Source: Vreelandella alkaliphila
GTDB taxonomy: Bacteria; Pseudomonadota; Gammaproteobacteria; Pseudomonadales; Halomonadaceae
Length of the DNA stretch: 64,000 nt
NCBI RefSeq assembly: GCF_016107625.1
Contig: NZ_JABASV010000005.1
Span: 248,001-312,000, forward strand
Direction of reading: 5' to 3'
Shown: positions 18,853 through 25,823 of the stretch, piece by piece
Position numbering within the stretch: the stretch's first letter is position 1
How the letters are laid out: every line of letters begins with the position of its first letter
Program-made: the position numbers and the translations under genes
The notes under the pieces: generated by a model
Databases searched by the model: none
The model's input: only the letters and a program-made list of their open reading frames with translations
What the model was told of the DNA's origin: nothing

Positions 18853-19446
18853 ATGAATGATAGGCAGGATGCATCGAACTTAACCGAACTGATTAACACC
18901 ATGGAGCGAATGGAGCGTGAAAAAGCCAAGGTAAGCGTAGACGACGTGGTTCACGCGGTGGGCAGGCGTTCATTTGGGTCACTATTGTTGCTTGCTGGGC
19001 TAATCACACTTGCGCCCATCATCGGTGATATTCCCGGTATGCCAACGCTTATGGCGGCGTTGGTGTTGCTCACGTCCGTTCAGTTATTAATCGGCAGGGA
19101 AACTTTCTGGTTACCTAAATGGCTGGTAAAACGCTCGATTTCCCGAACTAAATTCGATAAAGCTATTCACTACATGAAAAAGCCCGCCACGTGGATTGAT
19201 AGCTTACTAGGTGTGCGCCTAGCGTGGATGACTGGCTATATCGGGATACGCGTCACCGCCGTGATGTGCCTGCTTATCGCGCTAGCCATGCCGCCGATGG
19301 AGTTTATTCCGTTTAGCGCCAACGGTGCGGGCCTAGCGCTGACACTGTTCGGTTTAGGTTTAGTCGCCAGAGACGGCATTATGCTCTCGCTGGGTTTTCT
19401 ACTCACCGGAGTTACGTTTACGGTTGTGCTGATCAACGTGCTATAA
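18853..19446 (+). CDS. ExoD-like exopolysaccharide synthesis membrane protein
   Basis: This 197-residue protein has four hydrophobic segments. The conserved N-terminal half contains VHAVGRRSFGSLLLLAGLI and the block APIIGDIPGMPTLMAALVLL, followed by GRETFWLPKWL. These are hallmarks of the ExoD family, named after a Rhizobium gene that affects exopolysaccharide and alkaline tolerance. The biochemical role is unknown. It is preceded by GGAAGGGAG and ends at a strong terminator. TerB-like, ExoD-like and YqhA genes in a row suggest a small envelope cluster, although a terminator separates the last. Confidence 0.82.
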   Translation: MNDRQDASNLTELINTMERMEREKAKVSVDDVVHAVGRRSFGSLLLLAGLITLAPIIGDIPGMPTLMAALVLLTSVQLLIGRETFWLPKWLVKRSISRTKFDKAIHYMKKPATWIDSLLGVRLAWMTGYIGIRVTAVMCLLIALAMPPMEFIPFSANGAGLALTLFGLGLVARDGIMLSLGFLLTGVTFTVVLINVL

Positions 19447-19468
19447 GTTCGCGTACGATCATCCTAGC

Positions 19469-19492
19469 GCCGCCTAAGCTGGCGGCTTTTTA
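19469..19492 (+). terminator. Terminator after exoD-like gene
   Basis: GCCGCC-taagct-GGCGGC is followed by six T residues. Confidence 0.85.
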
Positions 19493-19511
19493 AAAGGAGC
19501 AAGCACTCACC

Positions 19512-20114
19512 ATGTCTGATCCAGCACCGTCTGAGTCATCATCGAAATCACCATCGCCGCATTCAGCACTGCCGCCTGCGCCCAAAACGCCCCGTGAACA
19601 ATCCCCCTGGGAGCGGCGGATTGAAACGGCGCTTTGGAATTCGCGCTTTCTGGTAATGCTGGCGGTAGTGCCAAGCCTGTTGGGCTCACTAATGCTGTTT
19701 ATTGTCGGCACGCTGGATATTTTAACCGTGGTGGGTGACGTACTGCGCTACTACCTGATTGATAGCTCTCAAGATATCCACGACACCCTGGTGCCAGACA
19801 TCATCATCGCCGTTGATGTGTATTTAATAGCGATTGTGCTGCTGATCTTCGGGCTAGGTATCTATCGGCTGTTTGTTTCCCGTATCGATCAGGCGGAAGT
19901 GCGTTATCCCAAGCACCCGTTTAACGTAGGCTCACTGGATCAACTCAAGGACAAAATTGCCCGCGTGGTGATTCTGGCGGTGATTATTGAGTTTTTCCGC
20001 GCCGTGGTGGATATCCGTTTCACAACGCCACTGGAAGCCATCTATCTCGCGCTTTCGGTGCTGGCGCTGGCCGCAGCGCTTTATTTTATGAGTCTAGGGC
20101 ATAAGGATGAGTAG
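19512..20114 (+). CDS. YqhA family (UPF0114) membrane protein
   Basis: This 200-residue protein belongs to the UPF0114/YqhA family. After a Pro/Ser-rich cytoplasmic N-terminus of about 35 residues comes WNSRFLVMLAVVPSLLGSL, then VDVYLIAIVLLIFGLGIYRLF and two more helices. The region SLDQLKDKIARVVILAVIIEFF is conserved in the family. It has four membrane segments and unknown function. The long hydrophilic N-terminus is additional to the core family. AAAGGAGC precedes the ATG. Confidence 0.85.
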   Translation: MSDPAPSESSSKSPSPHSALPPAPKTPREQSPWERRIETALWNSRFLVMLAVVPSLLGSLMLFIVGTLDILTVVGDVLRYYLIDSSQDIHDTLVPDIIIAVDVYLIAIVLLIFGLGIYRLFVSRIDQAEVRYPKHPFNVGSLDQLKDKIARVVILAVIIEFFRAVVDIRFTTPLEAIYLALSVLALAAALYFMSLGHKDE

Positions 20115-20310
20115 AGAAGCGTCGTTTCACTGTTCATATTCTCAATGGCCACACTAGTAGTAGCTGCTGGCACGGTTTAAGAGAGCGATTTAATGCCCAC
20201 CAAGGGTAAATTACGCAAACATAACCAATCACTGCTAGTCTAGAGGTGTTATTTCAAGGTGTTGCTTTCTTTGGAGCAAGCCTTTAAACGCAAAAGCAAG
20301 GAGTGCCGTT

Positions 20311-20385
20311 ATGCGTAACATTATCTATATTATTGGTCTAATCGTTGTTGTGCTGTTTATTCTATCGCTGCTTGGACTGCGCTAA
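20311..20385 (+). CDS. 24-residue single-helix membrane peptide
   Basis: This very short frame has all signs of a real gene. AAGGAG lies nine bases before the ATG, the product is one uninterrupted hydrophobic helix (MRNIIYIIGLIV at the start) closing with GLR, and a perfect 14-bp terminator follows within 20 bases. The charge pattern puts the N-terminus inside by the positive-inside rule, with one Arg at each end. I do not recognise a function. Such peptides often bind and tune larger membrane complexes. Confidence 0.65.
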   Translation: MRNIIYIIGLIVVVLFILSLLGLR

Positions 20386-20403
20386 GCACATCACGCCAAT
20401 AGA

Positions 20404-20449
20404 AAAGCGCCCGCAGCTCTTTTTTCAAGGGGCTGCGGGCGCTTTGTAT
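20404..20449. terminator. Perfect 14-bp hairpin terminator
   Basis: AAAGCGCCCGCAGC (20404-20417) and GCTGCGGGCGCTTT (20432-20445) pair without mismatch around a T-rich loop. It ends the small peptide transcript and, because the stem ends in A/T tracts, could also serve the opposite strand. Confidence 0.85.
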
Positions 20450-20516
20450 TTAAAACGTCGTATTTAGAGCGTCGTATTTAGAACGTCGTATTTAGAACGT
20501 CGTATTTAGAACGTGC
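20447..20516. repeat. Five tandem copies of a 14-bp repeat
   Basis: The unit TATTTAGAACGTCG occurs at 20447, 20461, 20475, 20489 and 20503, with one or two changes in the first, second and last copies. It lies between two convergent genes, next to the strong terminator. Confidence 0.9.
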
Positions 20517-20534
20517 AGAGCAAAGCAAACGCGA

Positions 20535-20864
20535 TTACGCGCAGTCGGCAGCACCCTGACCAAACATATCAAACATTAGCTCCCGCCCCATAGACGTCAG
20601 TACTAAGCGGTCGTAATCATTAAATTCAGCGGCACCGCTCTCTTCAAGCACCCGTTGGCATGTTTTCCAACTAGGGCAATGCCCCTTCAAATGAGCCAGC
20701 TCGCGTCGGGCAAGGCCACGCTGCGGCAAGGTAATGGTTTCGAGCACATGGCCGTTATCGTAAAGCAGCTCGGCAACGGTAGAAAGGCAGTGGCGTAGGC
20801 TGCGCTGCACATGATAAGCGGCAGACGCTACGGTGGATGCGGGTTGTGACACCTCGGAAGGCAT
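20535..20864 (-). CDS. Conserved-looking hypothetical protein (109 residues)
   Basis: I do not recognise this protein. The product is a soluble, largely helical protein with no signal peptide. Visible segments are HVQRSLRHCLSTVAELLYDN, LPQRGLARRELAHLKGHCPS and a C-terminal ELMFDMFGQ. Two Cys in the central part (CPSWKTC) are spaced like a possible metal or redox pair. The frame is open to 20912, but ATG at 20864 follows AGGAGAAC on the minus strand. It lies alone between the 14-bp repeat array and the flagellar region, oriented away from fliD. A helical adaptor or regulator is possible, but this is only a guess. Confidence 0.6.
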   Translation of the reverse strand: MPSEVSQPASTVASAAYHVQRSLRHCLSTVAELLYDNGHVLETITLPQRGLARRELAHLKGHCPSWKTCQRVLEESGAAEFNDYDRLVLTSMGRELMFDMFGQGAADCA

Positions 20865-21248
20865 AAGTCGTTCTCCTGCAAACAGCCCCAAAATGGGCTT
20901 GTTGCAGTGCATTATAAAGCAATGTAAGTGTTAGACCAAGGTCTATAGTTCGTTAGTGTCAAAGCAACCGCCGACCTTTTCCTGACATATTCCTGTCATC
21001 TAGATAATTCACCATGTAAGTCACTAGAGAATACACAGAAAAGTGTTAATCCCGATGGATGGCATTATGCCTTTTTGAGCTTTTTACAGGCGCCATCTTT
21101 TACAATTCATTACCTTTTCGTACGTAAAAAAAGCCAAATAGGCTCAAGTCTGGGCTTTAATGGTCGATAGTATTCAATAATAAATCACATTCTTACGTAT
21201 GAGCAGCGCCAGCGTGTTGGGCGTTTTTTAAAAAAAGGGCAGTAACTT
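20865..21248. other. Leader region between the hypothetical gene and the first fliD
   Basis: These 384 bases have no supported gene. They are AT-rich and contain a short dyad GGCATTATGCC (21061-21071) and a weak sigma-28-like promoter (21144-21170). A T/A tract follows just before the fliD start, with AAAAAAAGGG as ribosome-binding region. Confidence 0.6.
21144..21170 (+). promoter_or_regulatory. Weak sigma-28-like promoter for first fliD
   Basis: TCAAGTCT and GTCGATAG are separated by 11 bases, each matching six of eight positions of the flagellar sigma-28 consensus (TAAAGTTT-N11-GCCGATAA). It is weaker than the three other sigma-28 sites in this island. Confidence 0.4.
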
Positions 21249-22601
21249 ATGGCTTCCATTTCATCACTCGGAATTGGCTCAGGACTCGACCTCAACGGCT
21301 TGCTGGATCAACTGCAAGATGCTGAGCGAGGGAAGTTGAAGCCTATAGAGCGTCAACTGGAAACCCAGCAGACCAAGATTTCTGCTTATGGTCAGCTGCA
21401 AAGTGCGCTTTCCAAATTTCAAACTGCATCAGCTGAGTTAAACGACAGTGCGCTTTACGAAAGCCTTTCCACGAATGTGGGAGGCGATGCCATTACTGCC
21501 ACGGCAGACGGCGAAGCGCAGCCCGGTAGTTATAACGTCACCGTTGATACACTCGCTACCCGTGGCACGCTGGCCTCTGAAGGCGTTGCCGAACTGGACG
21601 CGCCGCTAACGACCACTGAGCAAACGTTAACCTTCACATTCGGTGATGGGGCCAGTAAAGAGGTCATCATCGGTGCGAATAGCAGCCTGGAAGATATTCG
21701 CGATGCGATTAACGCCAGTGAAGATTCAGGCGTTAATGCCACCATTGTGAACGACGGCACCAACTACCGGCTGGCGCTTAGTTCCAGCGAAACCGGTGCG
21801 GATGCCTCTATTACCGGCTTTAGCTTTTCCGATGCAGGCACAGCGCCCTTCGCCGCCGACACCGATAACACCCTGCAAGCAGGCACCGATGCCGCGTTGA
21901 CGGTGAATGGCATTGCCATTACCAGCCCTACCAATCAGGTTGAAGGGGCGATTCAAGGCGTGACGCTTAATCTTCAAGAAGAGGGCGATAGCACCGTGGC
22001 AGTCGAGCAGAATACACGCGCTGTTCGTGAAGCGATTACGGGCTTTGTCGATGCCTATAACGACCTCAAGGGTACCATCGGCGAGCTGACCAGTTTCAAT
22101 GCGGAAACCGGCGTGGCTGGCGAGCTTAACGGCGATAATACGGTGCGCACTGTGGAATCTCGCATGCGCAGCATATTAAGTGGTGGTATCGAAGGCGAGT
22201 TCTCGATGCTTAGTGATATTGGTATTTCACTACAGCGGGACGGCACGCTTTCTATTGATGAAAGCGAGTTGGATAACGCCATTGTCAATAACCAGGATGC
22301 GCTGTCGGCGTTCTTCGCCGGTGACGCCGACGATTCAGGTATGGCAGGCCAGTTAAACCAAGGCCTAGACCAGTTGTTAGGCACGAACGGGGCTGTGAAA
22401 GGAGCCATTACCGGGGCGGAAAATCGTGTGGAGTCCCTAGTGGAGCGCTACACCCGTACAGAACAAACCATTGAGCAGACCATTTCCCGCTACCGTACCC
22501 AGTTCGGCCAGTTGGATAGCATGATTGCCCAGATGAACCAAACTAGCGACTATCTAACTCAGCAGTTTGATGCCCTTGACGCTCAGCTTGGGCGTAAATA
22601 G
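21249..22601 (+). CDS. fliD: Flagellar hook-associated protein 2 (filament cap), copy 1
   Basis: This 450-residue FliD protein is of normal length. The N-terminus SISSLGIGSGLDLNGLLDQL is the classic export and D0 segment. The central D2-D3 part carries SLEDIRDAINASEDSGVNA and the repeated LTVNGIAI. The C-terminus TISRYRTQFGQLDSMIAQMN closes the coiled coil. The cap sits at the filament tip and folds incoming flagellin. A second fliD of the same architecture follows 229 bases downstream. No fliS or fliT follows either copy, unlike many flagellar loci. Confidence 0.95.
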   Translation: MASISSLGIGSGLDLNGLLDQLQDAERGKLKPIERQLETQQTKISAYGQLQSALSKFQTASAELNDSALYESLSTNVGGDAITATADGEAQPGSYNVTVDTLATRGTLASEGVAELDAPLTTTEQTLTFTFGDGASKEVIIGANSSLEDIRDAINASEDSGVNATIVNDGTNYRLALSSSETGADASITGFSFSDAGTAPFAADTDNTLQAGTDAALTVNGIAITSPTNQVEGAIQGVTLNLQEEGDSTVAVEQNTRAVREAITGFVDAYNDLKGTIGELTSFNAETGVAGELNGDNTVRTVESRMRSILSGGIEGEFSMLSDIGISLQRDGTLSIDESELDNAIVNNQDALSAFFAGDADDSGMAGQLNQGLDQLLGTNGAVKGAITGAENRVESLVERYTRTEQTIEQTISRYRTQFGQLDSMIAQMNQTSDYLTQQFDALDAQLGRK

Positions 22602-22636
22602 TCGCTAAAGTAATTTGGTTGCTGAACGCCTACGCT

Positions 22637-22663
22637 AACGCCTGCTTCCTGCAGGCGTTTTCA
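22637..22663 (+). terminator. Terminator between the two fliD genes
   Basis: AACGCCTGC at 22637-22645 pairs with GCAGGCGTT at 22651-22659, followed by TTC. It implies that the two caps are separate transcripts. Confidence 0.8.
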
Positions 22664-22723
22664 TTAGAAAATTCTCATTTCTAGTAAAAAAGTATGAAAA
22701 GCGGCGAAAGCGCGAAAAGGCGC

Positions 22724-22750
22724 TAAAGTTGAGCGCTTTTCTGCCGATAG
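22724..22750 (+). promoter_or_regulatory. Sigma-28 promoter of second fliD
   Basis: TAAAGTTG-N11-GCCGATAG matches seven of eight bases in both boxes of the flagellar FliA consensus, with the exact 11-bp spacer. It lies 80 bases before the second fliD start, after the terminator of the first. Confidence 0.85.
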
Positions 22751-22830
22751 CAGTGCTATTAAATAAACGGGCGTGCGCATGCGCGCTTGGGTCTTGTGGT
22801 TTAGCCTTTTGCACTGAGGAATACCCCCGC

Positions 22831-24234
22831 ATGGCGACGATAACCTCTCTTGGCGTTGGTTCTGGCCTTGATCTCACTGGTTTGCTTGATCAGCTTCAAG
22901 CGGCTGAGCGGGGCAAACTCGCGCCAATTACGCTTCAAAAGAAACAGCAGCAGGCGAAAATTTCTGCTTTCGGTCAACTTCAAACGTCGCTGAACTCGTT
23001 TCAAGATGCGGTCGCCAAAATCAATGACCCCAAGCTCTACCAAAGCCTTTCCGCCAATGTGCGTGGCACTGGTGGTGGAGAAGCTATTAAAGCGACTGCT
23101 GCCGCTGATGCGCTGCCGGGCAGCTACCGGGTAGAGGTCAGCCAACTGGCCACCTCTGGCACGCTGGCTTCAAGCCGCGTGGGAGAGCGGGACGCCGCCT
23201 TGGATCTACAAGGGGCGACCGCGCTGCAGCTGACCTTTGGCGATGGGGAGAGCGTCGATATCAACATCGTAGAAGGCAGTAGCCTTGCTGATGTTCGTGA
23301 TGCCATTAACGCTGATAAAGAAGCTAGTGTTAACGCCACGATTATCAATGATGGCACGGGCTACCGGCTGGCACTTAGCTCTAAAACTACTGGCGCAGAC
23401 GCTTCTATTGAAAGCTTTAGTTTTGTTGATGCCGGTGGCGCCGTGGTGCCAGGCCCCTTTGCTGAAGATGCGACAACAAAGCGCCCAGGGGAGAATGCCG
23501 CGCTTACGGTTAATGGCATTGCGATTAGTAGTGCGGAAAATAGTATTGAAGGCGCTATTCAAGGCGTAACGCTAAATCTTGCTGAACTCGATATCGTGGA
23601 CGGCGAAACGGCTTCCAGCACCATTAATATTGAGCGCGATACACTAAAGCAGCGCGAAGCGATTAATGGCTTTGTAAAAGCGTTTAACGACTTAAAAGGC
23701 ACCATTGGCAAACTCACTAGCTTTACCGGTGATAGCGAAACCGCTGGAGAGCTAGTGGGAGACAATACCGTGCGCACCATCGAATCTCGGCTGCGCAGTG
23801 TATTAACCGGCGGGGTAGAAGGCGGTGAGTTATCGACGCTTAACCAGCTAGGCATCACTCTGCAACGAGATGGCAAGCTCAAGGTTGATGACGATGTGCT
23901 AAACGATCTAGTTGCTAATAATCCTCAAGCCCTCAATGACTTTTTTGCCGGTGAAAACGAGGGCGACGGCATGGCGGGTAGGCTAAACACCACTATCGAA
24001 CAGATGCTGGGCAACAACGGAGTGGTCAAACTGGCGATTAGTGGCGCGGAAAACCGTGTTAAAAGCTTGGACGACCGTTTCGAGCGTATGGAAAAAACCA
24101 TTGAAGGCACCATCTCCCGTTACCGCACCCAGTTCGGCCAACTGGATGCGATGATTGCCCAGATGAACAGCATGAGCAGCTACCTCACCCAGCAGTTCGA
24201 CGCCCTGGATAGTCAGTTAGGCCGCAAGAAATAA
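22831..24234 (+). CDS. fliD: Flagellar hook-associated protein 2 (filament cap), copy 2
   Basis: This second complete FliD has 467 residues. It shares the N-terminus (ITSLGVGSGLDLTGLLDQL), the central SLADVRDAINADKEASVNA and the C-terminal TISRYRTQFGQLDAMIAQMN with copy 1. It differs mainly by short insertions in the exposed D2-D3 domains (for example around residues 85-95 and 205-220). The ends are more alike than the middle, as expected when the tip-exposed part diverges. The frame is open from 22729, but ATG at 22831 behind TGAGGA matches the family start. It has its own sigma-28 promoter and terminator, so it can be expressed apart from copy 1. Confidence 0.95.
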   Translation: MATITSLGVGSGLDLTGLLDQLQAAERGKLAPITLQKKQQQAKISAFGQLQTSLNSFQDAVAKINDPKLYQSLSANVRGTGGGEAIKATAAADALPGSYRVEVSQLATSGTLASSRVGERDAALDLQGATALQLTFGDGESVDINIVEGSSLADVRDAINADKEASVNATIINDGTGYRLALSSKTTGADASIESFSFVDAGGAVVPGPFAEDATTKRPGENAALTVNGIAISSAENSIEGAIQGVTLNLAELDIVDGETASSTINIERDTLKQREAINGFVKAFNDLKGTIGKLTSFTGDSETAGELVGDNTVRTIESRLRSVLTGGVEGGELSTLNQLGITLQRDGKLKVDDDVLNDLVANNPQALNDFFAGENEGDGMAGRLNTTIEQMLGNNGVVKLAISGAENRVKSLDDRFERMEKTIEGTISRYRTQFGQLDAMIAQMNSMSSYLTQQFDALDSQLGRKK

Positions 24235-24254
24235 TCCATAATGCTTCGCTATTA

Positions 24255-24292
24255 GTAGTGCGGTGTAACGAGCGAAGCGAGGCACCTGCAAT
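24255..24292. repeat. Dispersed REP-like element (single copy)
   Basis: GTGCGGTGTAACGAGCGAAG followed by CGAGGCACC is the reverse complement of the copy near 14896-14943. It sits directly before the fliD copy 2 terminator. Confidence 0.55.
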
Positions 24293-24314
24293 GGGCGGCG
24301 CAAGCCGCCCTTTT
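24293..24314 (+). terminator. Terminator after second fliD
   Basis: GGGCGGC-gcaa-GCCGCCC is followed by TTTT. Confidence 0.85.
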
Positions 24315-24384
24315 GTTGCTCTAGTAAAAGTAAGCCTCTCACCCTGCAGTTACCAAACATTACATCTTTTTTTACTAACCACCC

Positions 24385-24411
24385 TAAAGATTCCTCTCGC
24401 CGTGCCGTTAA
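24385..24411 (+). promoter_or_regulatory. Sigma-28 promoter of fliC
   Basis: TAAAGATT-N11-GCCGTTAA lies 73 bases before the flagellin start and has the exact spacing of FliA-dependent promoters. The same -10 box, GCCGTTAA, recurs before the large flagellin. Confidence 0.85.
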
Positions 24412-24483
24412 TTCTAATAACGGCGCACAAAGTGGCCGATTAGCAGGCCTTCCGGCCAGTGTTCATGCAAGGAGAATCACACC

Positions 24484-25692
24484 ATGTCAGTGATCAATAC
24501 CAACATTACTTCCATGATTGGCCAGTCCAACCTGTCCAAATCACAAAACGCCTTGACCACTTCTATGGAGCGTCTGAGCTCTGGTCTGCGTATCAACAGC
24601 GCTAAAGACGACGCAGCTGGCCAAGCCATCGCCAACCGTATGAGCAGCCAAATCACTGGTCTGTCTCAGGCTCAGCGTAATGCCAACGACGGTATTTCTG
24701 TTGCACAGACTGCTGAAGGCGCCCTGAACCAGGTCAATGATAACTTGCAGCGTGTTCGTGAGTTGGCTGTTCAGGCGCAAAACGATACTAACTCTGCTGA
24801 TGATCGTGCTTCCATCCAAGATGAAATAGATCAGCGTCTGACCGAAATCAACCGTATCTCTGAGCAGACTGACTTCAACGGTGTTAAGGTGCTGGCTGAA
24901 AACCGCAGCCTGTCTATTCAAGTAGGTGCAAATGACGGTGAATCTATCGACGTCACTCTTGAAAAGATTACTGCTGGCACTCTTAATCTTGATAGTTTCA
25001 ACGTTAACGGTCCGCAAGGTGCCTTAACTAATCTAGATACTACTGCAGGTGGAGCTGCTGAAGCAGCATTCGAGAAGTCATACGGTACTGCTACAAGCAT
25101 CAATACCACTACAGTAACTGCGTTTGATGCTGCTTTGGCGACTGAGTTGGGTGTAGGTGCTGCTGCAATTACTACAGGCGGCACGGCTAAAGTTGATGAA
25201 GCTGGTAACTGGTACGTTGATGTGGTTGTAGACACTAACAATGCTGCTGAGATCAACTCCTTGAACTTGCAAGGGCTTGAGATGGAGGCGGGTACAGCTA
25301 AAACTTTCCGCGTTGCATTGGATCCAGCAGATGCTAACATTACGACTACAGCTAACACTGCAGCCTTCACTGTTGCAGGAGGCGATTTGTCAGCTAAAGA
25401 CCTTTTAAGTGGTGCCACTGCTAACCCAATGGAACAGCTTGATGGTGCTCTGAAGCAAGTTGATGAACTACGCTCCGGTTTGGGTGCGATTCAAAATCGT
25501 TTCGAATCTGCGATCACAAACTTGCAGACCAACGAAACCAACCTTTCTTCTGCCCGTTCGCGAATCGAAGATGCTGACTATGCAACTGAAGTAGCTAACA
25601 TGACTCGTGCACAGATTCTGCAGCAGGCCGGTACGTCTGTATTGGCACAGGCCAACCAGATTCCGCAGAACGTTCTTTCTCTGCTGGGTTAA
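24484..25692 (+). CDS. fliC: Flagellin
   Basis: This 402-residue flagellin has the conserved D0/D1 N-terminus (residues 1 to about 170, VINTNITSM, SMERLSSGLRINSAKDDAAG and QRNANDGISVAQTAEG). A variable middle of roughly 150 residues is rich in Ala and Thr. The conserved C-terminal D1/D0 is SSARSRIEDADYATEVANM followed by RAQILQQAG and ending NVLSLLG. The middle carries many Ser/Thr that could be glycosylated. CAAGGAG precedes the ATG. It has its own sigma-28 promoter and a strong terminator, so the following glycosyltransferase needs readthrough or its own promoter. Confidence 0.97.
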   Translation: MSVINTNITSMIGQSNLSKSQNALTTSMERLSSGLRINSAKDDAAGQAIANRMSSQITGLSQAQRNANDGISVAQTAEGALNQVNDNLQRVRELAVQAQNDTNSADDRASIQDEIDQRLTEINRISEQTDFNGVKVLAENRSLSIQVGANDGESIDVTLEKITAGTLNLDSFNVNGPQGALTNLDTTAGGAAEAAFEKSYGTATSINTTTVTAFDAALATELGVGAAAITTGGTAKVDEAGNWYVDVVVDTNNAAEINSLNLQGLEMEAGTAKTFRVALDPADANITTTANTAAFTVAGGDLSAKDLLSGATANPMEQLDGALKQVDELRSGLGAIQNRFESAITNLQTNETNLSSARSRIEDADYATEVANMTRAQILQQAGTSVLAQANQIPQNVLSLLG

Positions 25693-25730
25693 ACTCCTAG
25701 CCGCTAGAAGGTTTTGGTAGATATATCGAA

Positions 25731-25761
25731 ACAGGCCCTGTAAACAGGGTCTGTTTTTTTT
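25731..25761 (+). terminator. Terminator after fliC
   Basis: ACAGGCCCTG-taaa-CAGGGTCTGT forms a stem followed by a run of T residues. Confidence 0.88.
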
Positions 25762-25823
25762 ATGAAGCCAGTTTGTAAGTTGATATGATGGCTTGAGTCC
25801 TCTTACCAGCAGTGAGTTTATAT

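Noticed and set aside
18348..19446. TerB-like and ExoD-like genes as part of a tellurite-resistance (ter) or stress island.
   Set aside because: No terC, terD, terE or other ter gene is near. Stand-alone TerB and ExoD proteins are common in ordinary chromosomal regions.
21061..21080. Sigma-54-type promoter (TGGC...TTTTTG) before the first fliD.
   Set aside because: The distance between the GG and GC elements does not fit the fixed -24/-12 spacing.
24541..25418. Long minus-strand open frames opposite fliC (158 and 166 codons).
   Set aside because: They are shadows of the highly biased flagellin coding frame; no ribosome-binding site or independent motif was seen.
25812..25823. GTG start four codons upstream of the TPR/transferase gene.
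   Set aside because: Neither start has a strong ribosome-binding site; ATG at 25824 is the simpler choice. The effect on the protein is trivial.
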